NCBI GenBank assembly: GCA_900757285.1 | Contig: CAAENI010000025.1 | Location: forward strand, 1-42,699 | Length of the DNA: 42,699 nt | Source: an uncultured Collinsella sp. | Lineage (GTDB): Bacteria > Actinomycetota > Coriobacteriia > Coriobacteriales > Coriobacteriaceae | Reading direction: 5' to 3' | Shown: positions 17,703 to 25,069 of the stretch, piece by piece | Layout: each line of letters starts with the position of its first letter | Numbering within the stretch: the first letter of the stretch is position 1 | Notes under the pieces: generated by a model | The model's database searches: none | What the model was told of the DNA's origin: nothing | The model's input: the letters and a program-made list of their open reading frames with translations, nothing else | Position numbers and translations under genes: made by a program

Positions 17703-19348
17703 CAGGAGTCAACACCACGCGCATACATCGAGTCGTCAACGGCATCGATCTCGTCGTTCTTGCGGTCTTTAAAGAACAGCGCCAGCATCAGCGAATTCCA
17801 GAAGTATTTCTCGTTGGTCTGGTCGTTCCTAATGCCCAAGGCATCGATGATGTTCTTGCGGGAAAGATCGTCCTTGTACGAAATGCTGCCGTAGTACAGC
17901 TTGTCCATAAGCGTGGCGCAGCGGGCAAGATGGCCCACCACCATCCTGACGAGGCCGCGCGCACGGCGCACCGCCTTGTTGACGGTCTGCTGCTCGTCCG
18001 TCCCGCATGACGTAATCACATTGCGGTTGCGGCGAACATCGAGCTCATATCGCAAGGGATTCGACAGGCTATCGCCCACCGAAATATCGTCGCTGCCAAA
18101 CAGATGACGACCGGCAAGCTGCTCGTCTTTTGCCTCGTCAGACAGGGCAAAAGACTGCTGCAGTCCCAAATCCTGGATACACGCAGCAATCATCTTTTGA
18201 ATACGCTGGGCACCCTTGGCAATCTCTTCGGCAGTCGTCTCCACACTTGCACGCGAGACCCTGCCCGTTGCCGCGTTTGACCCCTCGTGCTCACCCGAGG
18301 TCGAGGCATGCGTATAGACCGCCATCCACTGGTCTCGATTTCCCAGCAGCAGGGGATCTACCACGCCACCATTAAAGTGACGGTCAAGGATGCGCAGCAT
18401 CTCATCGGGCTGGAATTTCATATGATCTGCCGCCAGCATCGACAGCATATCGGCCTTCGCATGATCGATTTCATCAAAGATAAACAGGCACTCGTCGGCA
18501 ACCGTTGCGTTAAAGAACACAACGCCCGCGCCGGTCACCGTATCGATTCTATTGACGAGCTTTTGCGGCGTACATGCAATCACATGCGGCGTGCGCCCAT
18601 CGTTGAGCAATGCCGAGGGCCAAATCCGAGGAATCTCCTCGATACCACGCGTGATGCTCTGGCGTCCACGACTCACCGCTCGACGCAAGCTCGCATCTGC
18701 CAACGCCAGCTTATCCCACAGCCCTGGAGCCAGGCGGTCGACAACACTTCCCAAGCGATCCTTCTTGTCCAAAATGCCCAAAAGATCGTCAGCGATCTCC
18801 ATCGCGCTGTTCCAGGCGTGCGTAATGTCGCGAAGAACAGCCTCGTCCTTCGCTCCAAAAGGGCAAGGGATTTCACGCGGCCTTATGCTGCCCTTGTCAA
18901 ACGCGGTATCGATCCAGTTTTTGATGTTCTCGCCCGCTCGCGGAAGATCGAACACCATGCGCGCTGCTTCATCGCAACTCATGCCCTGCTCAACCAGCAG
19001 TTCGCGCACACTTGCAACGTAGTTGTCGCGGTTGTCCTTACCTGGCACCACAAACACCAGGGTACGGCGACCAGGACATTTTTTAAAGCAGCCCGACTCA
19101 TCCCAGCCACCAGCAATCAGGTCGGCCGTGACCTGTTCGGCCGTGTAGTTTTTACCCGAGCCCGTCGTGGCACCCAAAAAGTATAGGCCGTTGTTGTCCT
19201 GGTCCTTAGCGCCGCACTGGTCCTTGGGGACAAACAGCGCACGCTCAAAAAACTCGCGCATCGCCTTTTGGCGCGCAAGATAGGGAGCAAGCTCCTTGTC
19301 GCCCGCAGACGACGGCATCGATTGACAGTTCAGTTCCCACGTAGCCAT
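17699..19348 (-). CDS. SF2 helicase N-terminal half (DdmD-like, first half)
   Basis: A 549-residue protein with Walker A GATTGSGKNY (residues 59-68), HVIACTPQKLVN near 255-266, and a DEID box inside CLFIFDEIDHAK (287-298). Motifs III to VI are absent; the downstream gene supplies them. The two products together (about 1316 residues) approximate one DdmD-sized helicase-nuclease (about 1190 residues). The Walker A ends GKNY instead of GKT/S, which is unusual: the residue after Lys that helps bind Mg is Asn. The ATG at 19348 has GGAGG 7 bases upstream; an in-frame TTG at 19354 is weaker. It presumably forms a complex with the downstream product to make an active motor. Confidence 0.65.
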   Translation of the reverse strand: MATWELNCQSMPSSAGDKELAPYLARQKAMREFFERALFVPKDQCGAKDQDNNGLYFLGATTGSGKNYTAEQVTADLIAGGWDESGCFKKCPGRRTLVFVVPGKDNRDNYVASVRELLVEQGMSCDEAARMVFDLPRAGENIKNWIDTAFDKGSIRPREIPCPFGAKDEAVLRDITHAWNSAMEIADDLLGILDKKDRLGSVVDRLAPGLWDKLALADASLRRAVSRGRQSITRGIEEIPRIWPSALLNDGRTPHVIACTPQKLVNRIDTVTGAGVVFFNATVADECLFIFDEIDHAKADMLSMLAADHMKFQPDEMLRILDRHFNGGVVDPLLLGNRDQWMAVYTHASTSGEHEGSNAATGRVSRASVETTAEEIAKGAQRIQKMIAACIQDLGLQQSFALSDEAKDEQLAGRHLFGSDDISVGDSLSNPLRYELDVRRNRNVITSCGTDEQQTVNKAVRRARGLVRMVVGHLARCATLMDKLYYGSISYKDDLSRKNIIDALGIRNDQTNEKYFWNSLMLALFFKDRKNDEIDAVDDSMYARGVDSW

Positions 19349-19370
19349 GGTCAAACCTCCGATTTAGTTG

Positions 19371-19490
19371 TTACATGAGTTGAATACCATCCAGCGCGGA
19401 CAAAAACTCACGCAGGGCGGTCGAGGCGGCGGCTATGCCGCTTGAGAAAAGGAAAGAAAGGAAAGAGAAACAGTCGGCGATTACTCGCAC
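19371..19490 (-). CDS. Possible 39-residue hydrophobic peptide
   Basis: A GTG-started ORF overlaps the last 10 bases of the AAA+ gene and ends 22 bases before the helicase start, filling an otherwise empty gap. The product (RVIADCFSFLSFLFSSGI, then TALREFLSALDGIQLM) could be a single hydrophobic segment with a short amphipathic helix. There is no good ribosome binding site. It may be chance. Confidence 0.2.
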   Translation of the reverse strand: MRVIADCFSFLSFLFSSGIAAASTALREFLSALDGIQLM

Positions 19491-21250
19491 GAAGCGAGCA
19501 GCTTCTCAAGATCGCACTCCAATGCCTCACGCTCCTCAACGTCCATCACTGCAAGGGCGACACGCATCAGGGACACCTCGGCGGCAAGCTCCTTAACCTG
19601 GTCGGGGCGTTTGCTAAAGTGGTCGTAAATCCGCAGGGCCTCCCCGGCCGCCAGGTACTGCCACTTTTCCAACGAAGGCTTTTCGGACCTGCTCATGGCA
19701 TCGACCCACTCGCCAAGACCCTGAAAACCGTTGCCCGTAGTCGTGCCGTTCATAACCACATCGAGCGGGCTCAGCAAGCAATCGGGCGATTTTTTGTACA
19801 CCAATTTGGTGAGCATAAGCACCTGGGCAAGGTTGCAATACTTGTCCTGATCGGCATAGAGCACGTCGTTGTAGCAGGCGCACGCCTTAAGCAGCTCGTG
19901 GGCGGCAATGCGCTCCGGCCCATCAAACGGAACGCCGCGCAACAACACCCCAGCAAGATCGAATGCCTTGCCGCCCTGCACGATCTTGTCGAGCGCCGAG
20001 CCGTCCACCAAATCCGCCAGCCAAGCAAACTCAGGCTGATACGGCTTATGCTCGTCCTCGTCCTCATGCTCCATCCAGTTGTTCACCAGCGTCAGGGCTT
20101 CAATCTCCCTCCCGTTCAGAAAGGGCGAATTCTTCCCCATCTCTTCCTGCAAAAAGCCCCGCGGCTCATGAGAGCGCTCGTACGCAACCGCAAGTTCCCC
20201 GTCGCTCACGACCAAGGTCGCACGGGAAATATAGGTATCTTCCCGCATGTCCCTCCAGGCGTACATCATAAGGGGACGCAGTTGACGGAGCATGCCGCGC
20301 GCGCCGGCACCTTCCTTAACCGCGCGCTTCGCCGCAAGGCGAGCAGCATCTGCCATCAGCTCCATCTTGGCGCCATTTCCCATCATGTTGTTGTACTTGG
20401 GCAGGTACTGCTCATACGCAATCTGGACCAGATCGTCCACGCTCAGGGCGTTAAAGTTAATCACCGAGCCGATGCGCCCGCACAGCTCGGACATAATACC
20501 CCAAGTCTCAACATCCTCGATGGTCGCACTGTCTCGCAGCTCGTTTGCCGATTTTGCGGCGGTACGCACGGCGGCATACGAGGATCCGAAGCCGACCGTG
20601 GTGCCAGACTTGTCACTCAGGCGCTTGCGCACCAGAGCATCCAAGCCCATAAAGGCGCCGCCCAAAATGCAAACAACCTGATCGAGGTTGAGCGTCTTAA
20701 TGGCCGCACTCTTGGAGGTATCACATTCAAACGGCATCTCCCCGCCTTCCAAGAGCTTAAGGAACGACTGCGATGGACTAAAGCTTGATGCAACTTCGCC
20801 CCCATCGGGCTCGGCACGAACTGCCTTGTCAAACTCGTCAAAGAGCACCAAACAGATATCGCCGGGATTGGCAGCCTGATAGTCCGCGACCTGCGACAGG
20901 CAGTTGCTCATGCTGGCACCGCGCCAGCCCTCGCCCGTCATGGTGGAGACATCGAACACAAACAGCTTGAGCCCCGCGGCATCCGCCACGGCCTTGATGG
21001 TGTGGGTCTTTCCCGTGCCAGTGGAGCCCATCACCAAAATGGCAGCGGGCGAAAGAACGTCGCGCGGGTCGGCGCCGCGTGCCAACATCACGCAGCGGTT
21101 GACCTCAAAGCTCAGCGCCGTCACAAAGGCCTCCAAGCTTCCTTCGTGGCCAATAACACTCTGACGCGTCTGCTCCACCAGACGCGTAGGCGCAATTCGA
21201 TTGAGCAAGTCCTGGTAGCGATCGATGTTTCGATACTGCTTCTGAGTCAT
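19481..21250 (-). CDS. ClpX-like AAA+ ATPase
   Basis: A 589-residue protein. The AAA+ core has VIGHEGSLEAFVTA (ClpX/HslU-like entry), Walker A GSTGTGKT (residues 75-82), TGEGWRGASMSN, and Walker B LVLFDEFDK (134-142). A ClpX-type small domain follows (YLPKYNNMMGN, KEGAGARGMLRQLRP). About 240 residues beyond the core match nothing I recognise. There is no zinc-binding N-domain. It would be an unfoldase or remodeller. The ATG at 21250 has GGAAGG 6 bases upstream; an ATG at 21268 is in frame but weaker. It sits in the operon between two small membrane-protein genes and the split helicase; a ClpP paralogue lies 12 kb away in the same island, but I see no evidence that they act together. Confidence 0.75.
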   Translation of the reverse strand: MTQKQYRNIDRYQDLLNRIAPTRLVEQTRQSVIGHEGSLEAFVTALSFEVNRCVMLARGADPRDVLSPAAILVMGSTGTGKTHTIKAVADAAGLKLFVFDVSTMTGEGWRGASMSNCLSQVADYQAANPGDICLVLFDEFDKAVRAEPDGGEVASSFSPSQSFLKLLEGGEMPFECDTSKSAAIKTLNLDQVVCILGGAFMGLDALVRKRLSDKSGTTVGFGSSYAAVRTAAKSANELRDSATIEDVETWGIMSELCGRIGSVINFNALSVDDLVQIAYEQYLPKYNNMMGNGAKMELMADAARLAAKRAVKEGAGARGMLRQLRPLMMYAWRDMREDTYISRATLVVSDGELAVAYERSHEPRGFLQEEMGKNSPFLNGREIEALTLVNNWMEHEDEDEHKPYQPEFAWLADLVDGSALDKIVQGGKAFDLAGVLLRGVPFDGPERIAAHELLKACACYNDVLYADQDKYCNLAQVLMLTKLVYKKSPDCLLSPLDVVMNGTTTGNGFQGLGEWVDAMSRSEKPSLEKWQYLAAGEALRIYDHFSKRPDQVKELAAEVSLMRVALAVMDVEEREALECDLEKLLASCE

Positions 21251-21310
21251 GGGCGCCTTCCTTTCCATATTGGTTTTCTTTCCTTCGATGTGGGCCGAGC
21301 CCTTAAACCA

Positions 21311-21517
21311 CTACAGTGCCAGCGATGTCGCCGACTCCAGATAGATCACGTTGCCCGGCTGGGTAAAGACCGGAATGTGGTAGAGCAGCTGCAAAATACC
21401 CTGCTTGAGCAGCGGGAACAGGGTGGGATGCAGGACTTCGTACATCAGGGCACCAGCCACAAGAGCGGTGAGTACGGCGAGCAACAGAACCTTTTGAGCG
21501 TTAGAGATTAGCGACAT
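21311..21517 (-). CDS. Small single-pass membrane protein
   Basis: A 68-residue protein with an N-terminal TM helix (VLLLAVLTALVAGALMYEVL) and a second moderately hydrophobic stretch (LLKQGILQLLYHIPVF). AAGGAA lies 6 bases before the ATG. It lies 42 bases after the 245-residue membrane-protein gene and 60 bases before the AAA+ gene, so it is co-transcribed. I do not recognise a family. Its place suggests a small partner of the membrane protein or of the ATPase. Confidence 0.65.
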   Translation of the reverse strand: MSLISNAQKVLLLAVLTALVAGALMYEVLHPTLFPLLKQGILQLLYHIPVFTQPGNVIYLESATSLAL

Positions 21518-21559
21518 AGTCGTTCCTTTCTTTATGCGAGCCTCGGCGCGCGTGATTCA

Positions 21560-22297
21560 TTAATGGCTGGCTGCAATGGCGATGGCGAGGAACGCGAAAA
21601 CTACGGGGATCGCAAGCGATGCAAACAGAATCCCGGCAAATAGGCCTACCACCACCGCGCACACGACGATGGTCAGTGCGGTGGGCACAAGCGCAAGCAG
21701 AGGAGTAACCACGCAGGCGGACGCAAAGCGAAGCCCGTGAAACAGGCACTCATGAGGGAATAAAGCCTTGAGGACTCCTTCGACAATTCGCCACTCAACA
21801 ATCGTTCCAATGGTTAAGACAACAGCCCAAAGCAGGTAATCATTGGCGCGGGAATCCGAAGCCATCTTTCCGGTAACGCCGGCCCACCAATCAAATGCGG
21901 CGGCATAGCCCAGCAAACAGACGATCGCGCAGACGACGGATGCGAATGCGCCCGCACCCTCAATTGCACCGAGCAGCTCGCACATGTCGGATTCACGCTC
22001 TCCCGTTAACAGCACGATCCATTTGCGGGCAAGCACTGCAACAACGCCCACGCCCAGTACAGCCCAGTACACCCTAAACGCCACCAGACGCCATGAGTGG
22101 AGCGGAATCACCGTGTTGCCCTCGCCGATCTCGAACATAAAGCCGCCGAGCCACGTCGTCAGCAAGCACATCATGTCGACGGCGACAACGTACAGCACAA
22201 CCGCAAATAGGGTTTGCAGAATCATGCCGAAAATATTCACCGTTGTTGACTTCTCGGGAGCGTCTGGCTCGATCCTATACGTGTTGTATCCGCTCAT
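21560..22297 (-). CDS. Multi-pass membrane protein, first gene of the DdmDE-like operon
   Basis: A 245-residue protein with about five or six TM helices: ILQTLFAVVLYVVAVDMMCL, a helix near FRVYWAVLGVGVVAVLA, FASVVCAIVCLLGYAAAFDW, YLLWAVVLTIGTIVEW, and a closing pair from CVVTPLLALVPTALTIVVCA to ALAIPVVFAFLAIAIAA. No catalytic motif or known family was seen. AAAGGA lies 6 bases upstream of the ATG. The region before it carries a near-perfect palindrome and is shared with a divergent gene. It may place the ATPase at the membrane, or be a membrane-acting effector; both are guesses. Confidence 0.65.
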   Translation of the reverse strand: MSGYNTYRIEPDAPEKSTTVNIFGMILQTLFAVVLYVVAVDMMCLLTTWLGGFMFEIGEGNTVIPLHSWRLVAFRVYWAVLGVGVVAVLARKWIVLLTGERESDMCELLGAIEGAGAFASVVCAIVCLLGYAAAFDWWAGVTGKMASDSRANDYLLWAVVLTIGTIVEWRIVEGVLKALFPHECLFHGLRFASACVVTPLLALVPTALTIVVCAVVVGLFAGILFASLAIPVVFAFLAIAIAASH

Positions 22298-22319
22298 TAG
22301 CTGTCCTTTCGTTGCTGAA

Positions 22320-22400
22320 ACAACTAGTTGGTTTATCCACTGTAGCTTGATACAACTAGGAGATATGCATATCTCTTAGTGTTAGTATCTAGCGAGATAT
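22320..22400. promoter_or_regulatory. Palindromic operator candidate in divergent promoter region
   Basis: GAGATATGCATATCTC (22360-22375) is a perfect 16-bp palindrome inside a 24-bp near-palindrome (CTAG/TTAG flanks). A further half site GAGATAT lies about 20 bases on, and CAACTAGTTG (22321-22330) is a second perfect palindrome with a repeat of CAACTA beside the first. This sits between the defence-like operon (minus) and the methylase-like gene (plus), so a dimeric repressor could control both. Which protein binds is unknown. Confidence 0.5.
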
Positions 22401-22564
22401 TACCCAATGCGTACGGCCTCATACGCACCATTCGATTTTTTCTTTTTCATTTGAGTGCCCCGTCTGAAAACGCCGCAACTGCTCTTCTTGTAGACTGAAG
22501 GCAATTGAGCCGCGACGGGCCAGTCAGCGAACCGCGCAATATAGGGGATATGCAGGAGGTGCGC

Positions 22565-24208
22565 ATGCTCAAAACTAAAGCAGAATTTGCAACTCTTCGC
22601 TTAAACGAAGATCTCAAGCCATATATGAGTCGATATCTATCGGATCTTGTTTCTCATATGGTCGAGAAATATCAGCCTTCGTCGGGAACGAAAAGGCTCA
22701 TTGAACTGTGCTGTCGCGATTTTGAGTTTTCGAGCGAGCACGTCGATGGCCCCTTGTGGTCTGTTTTGGGGATTGACCTCAAGCGACCTTCGGCCGCCTC
22801 GTTTGAGTTTGAGGACCGCGTTTACAACGAAGCAACCGACAAATGGGATTATGTGCCCGCTTGCGTTTGCAAAAATCGAGTCAAAGTCCCGACGTCGACG
22901 TTTACTGCCATCGAGGAGAATATCTTTTTATACGACTACGAGCAGGACGCAGCCTCTCACACGTACGAATCAGCACTCATTTACTGCAGGCCCCCCGAGC
23001 TACGACCGCTATCCCAATTCCCGGCATCTATCGATGCGGCAAATGCGCGAGTCCTGGATTTTCTCAGAACGCGCTCGAAGCAGCTGCAACGCAACGCAGG
23101 CATCCCCGATCTGCTTTCGGTCACTGAGTGGTACTACATCTTTCTTGCGGCATCCATTGCCTGCTCTCAGTCCCATGCCACGGCCGTCATTCAGATTTCG
23201 GACCGTCTGTTCAATCTGGCGCGAGCCGTAGATGGACGTCGCCTTCTTTGTGACCTCGGCCTGCTAAAGGGCATTGTGCTTCTTCCCAACACCATTGCCA
23301 AAAAGGCCGAGGGTCGCGCGCTGCTCTTTATTGGCGACGGCGAGCCCAATGACCCGTATTTCCTTTTTGACGGCAGGAGCTTTGACGACAAGCAAATGAC
23401 CGATGAGCTTCTGCACCAGCTCCTCGATTCCGTCGACCGAGCCCACAGCGATCAAAAGAATCCAGCCTATTGGCATCGACTCGAGGGTCAGGGCAACGGC
23501 ATCTATCCCCTATTACCCAATACAAAGAGCGGATCGTTCGAGGAGGGAATGTTCGTCCCCCTTGGGTCTCTGGCACCAATCTATCGCGGCACCAGCCGCA
23601 GCGTTGTCACCAAACTGCCCGAATCAGGTCGGGCAGACAAATACCAGCAGTACACCTGCTATTACCTGTCGCTCAAGCATCTTCATGACGGCGCAATCAT
23701 TGCCGCAGAGGACGTACTTAAGCGCGTCCCCGATACAGACATCTACGATATAAGCCTTGTGGACTACGGCGATTTTAGGAAAGCCAAACCGATCGACGCC
23801 CGCGAGACGAGCCTTCTCATATCGCGCGTCGGGCCTCCGTTCAAGCTTGCCCTCATTACACCGGGTCACTTTTCTGTCGGTTCAGAGCGCCCCGTGGAGC
23901 GCGGTCTGTTGTCTGAGAGCATTGTCCCCTGCGATGCTATGTTCTGTGCCACCTTCGAGGACGAACTGCTTGCCCGGTTTGTCCTGGCATATCTGTCGTC
24001 CGACGAGGGTCAAAAGAAACTGGCGGATACCTCGCACGGAGACGCGCTCGTGCAACTTGCCCCAATGGACCTCCGAAGCATGACCGTGCCCGTTCCCGGG
24101 CAAGCGGAGCAGGAGCGCTACGCGCAAGAGTACGAAGCAAAACAGCGCGCCTACGAGGACGCCCTTAAGCAGGCGGAACATTACGCCGCGAGCAAGGGAA
24201 CGATGTAG
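22565..24208 (+). CDS. Catalytically degenerate adenine-methylase-like domain fused to an HsdS-like specificity region
   Basis: A 547-residue protein. The N-terminal half resembles HsdM-type N6-adenine methylases, but the SAM motif reads LIELCCRDFEFS and the NPPY motif reads IYCRPPEL, so key residues are lost. Then come VIQISDRLFNLARAVDGRRL and LLKGIVLLPN, like the part of HsdM after the active site. The C-terminal half starts like a Type I specificity subunit (VPLGSLAPIYRGTSRS) and ends RSMTVPVPGQAEQERYAQEY followed by a charged helix. It is probably a non-methylating, sequence-specific DNA binder. AGGAGG lies 5 bases before the ATG at 22565. It is divergent from the DdmDE-like operon and has a counterpart of the same layout at 36973-38406. 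Confidence 0.55.
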   Translation: MLKTKAEFATLRLNEDLKPYMSRYLSDLVSHMVEKYQPSSGTKRLIELCCRDFEFSSEHVDGPLWSVLGIDLKRPSAASFEFEDRVYNEATDKWDYVPACVCKNRVKVPTSTFTAIEENIFLYDYEQDAASHTYESALIYCRPPELRPLSQFPASIDAANARVLDFLRTRSKQLQRNAGIPDLLSVTEWYYIFLAASIACSQSHATAVIQISDRLFNLARAVDGRRLLCDLGLLKGIVLLPNTIAKKAEGRALLFIGDGEPNDPYFLFDGRSFDDKQMTDELLHQLLDSVDRAHSDQKNPAYWHRLEGQGNGIYPLLPNTKSGSFEEGMFVPLGSLAPIYRGTSRSVVTKLPESGRADKYQQYTCYYLSLKHLHDGAIIAAEDVLKRVPDTDIYDISLVDYGDFRKAKPIDARETSLLISRVGPPFKLALITPGHFSVGSERPVERGLLSESIVPCDAMFCATFEDELLARFVLAYLSSDEGQKKLADTSHGDALVQLAPMDLRSMTVPVPGQAEQERYAQEYEAKQRAYEDALKQAEHYAASKGTM

Positions 24209-24219
24209 CGACCGAGGCC

Positions 24220-24253
24220 GGCAGACTGTCCGGACTTTTGCCGACAGTCTGCC
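24220..24253. terminator. Hairpin between convergent genes
   Basis: An 11-bp perfect stem (GGCAGACTGTC at 24220-24230 with GACAGTCTGCC at 24243-24253), with CTTTTG in the loop, lies between the methylase-like gene and the convergent 205-residue gene. There is no T run, so it is a probable but atypical terminator. Confidence 0.5.
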
Positions 24254-24280
24254 AATCAGGCACGCCGTTCAGCGCAGCAG

Positions 24281-24898
24281 CTAGAGATCCTCAGCAGACT
24301 TCGAACTGGCTTTGGCCGCCTCTTCGCCCGCGATCAGGTCCCTAACCGTTATATGCGCACTGTACGTAGCATCTTCAATCTTTTCCATAACATCAGGGTC
24401 GCAAGTTCCCCAAATATCTTTGAGAACTCGAGCCAATCCCCAAGCAGCGCTGAGCAGGACGTCAACGTCCTTTAGGTCTAAGTGATCGACCGTAAAGGAA
24501 CAGTACTCGCGTTCCAGCAGATAGGTGTCAACAGCCTCAATTGCCTCAGCCACATACTGCTCAAGATCGGGATGGGGGTGGAAGGCACACAGAGCCTTGT
24601 GCGGATCGGTCGGCTCGATCCAATACAGCGTCGTCGCATCCTCGCATTTCTCGAGCGGATAACGCTCGACCGCCTTCTCCCAGCTTTCATACCAAGGATC
24701 AGCATCGCCGTCCGTCATCGACCTACAGAGATCAATCGCCGCAGAAACAGTCGCACACGAATATCTATAGCTGGCGTCTTTCTTAAACTCATCATTGAGC
24801 TCAACGTCGCCAGACAGCTCCGCCTCCATAATCAGGAACGGACCATCCTCATCCGTAATGCTCATGGGATAGTTGTTGCATTCGTAGTCCGGATACAT
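24281..24898 (-). CDS. Acidic hypothetical protein
   Basis: A 205-residue, strongly acidic cytoplasmic protein (MYPDYECNNYPMSITDEDG, then VDHLDLKDVDVLLSAAWGLA). I do not recognise a family. GGAG lies 6 bases before the ATG at 24898; the longer ORF from 25039 runs through a palindromic repeat and a gene remnant and is not a credible start. There are no membrane segments. Its acidity and position in a cluster of orphan genes would suit an immunity-like or inhibitor protein, but nothing shows it. Confidence 0.6.
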   Translation of the reverse strand: MYPDYECNNYPMSITDEDGPFLIMEAELSGDVELNDEFKKDASYRYSCATVSAAIDLCRSMTDGDADPWYESWEKAVERYPLEKCEDATTLYWIEPTDPHKALCAFHPHPDLEQYVAEAIEAVDTYLLEREYCSFTVDHLDLKDVDVLLSAAWGLARVLKDIWGTCDPDVMEKIEDATYSAHITVRDLIAGEEAAKASSKSAEDL

Positions 24899-24926
24899 TT
24901 TGTCTCCAATCAATTGTTCGGACACA

Positions 24927-24985
24927 TTAACAAGCAATATCGAAACCGCGCTCGCGCGGAGGGCCGTCGTCCTCGCGCCAATCTG
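24927..24985 (-). pseudogene. C-terminal remnant of a duplicate of the 108-residue gene
   Basis: Read on the minus strand, the codons give DWREDDGPPRERGFDIAC and stop, matching EWIQDDSSPRERGFDIAC at the end of the intact gene at 26014. The DNA match continues past the stop (GTGTCCG) and ends exactly at the edge of the palindromic repeat at 24985. The rest of the copy is gone. Confidence 0.65.
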
Positions 24986-25057
24986 CAAGTTTTTCTCACC
25001 GCGTGAAAAGAACTTGCGATTTCTGCAAGTTTTTCTCACGCGGTGACAAGAACTCGC
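24985..25057. repeat. Paired 33-bp palindromes, locus 1
   Basis: Two 33-bp hyphenated palindromes (24985-25017 and 25025-25057), each GCAAGTTTTTCTCAC on the left and AACTTGC or AACTCGC on the right, are separated by 7 bases. The same pair occurs at 28624-28696 with the same 40-base period. This pair lies just past the stop of the membrane protein at 25070 and could end transcription. Confidence 0.7.
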
Positions 25058-25069
25058 ATGATCGCCCCG

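Noticed and set aside
15399..19348. Split helicase as a sequencing frameshift in one gene
   Set aside because: The second gene has its own overlapping start right at the first gene's stop, and the division falls between motif II and motif III. A true gene split fits better, though a frameshift cannot be fully excluded without other strains.
24985..25057. Repeat-spacer-repeat pattern resembling a CRISPR array
   Set aside because: Only two units per locus, a 7-base spacer that is nearly identical at both loci, and no cas genes nearby. It is a paired palindrome, not a CRISPR.
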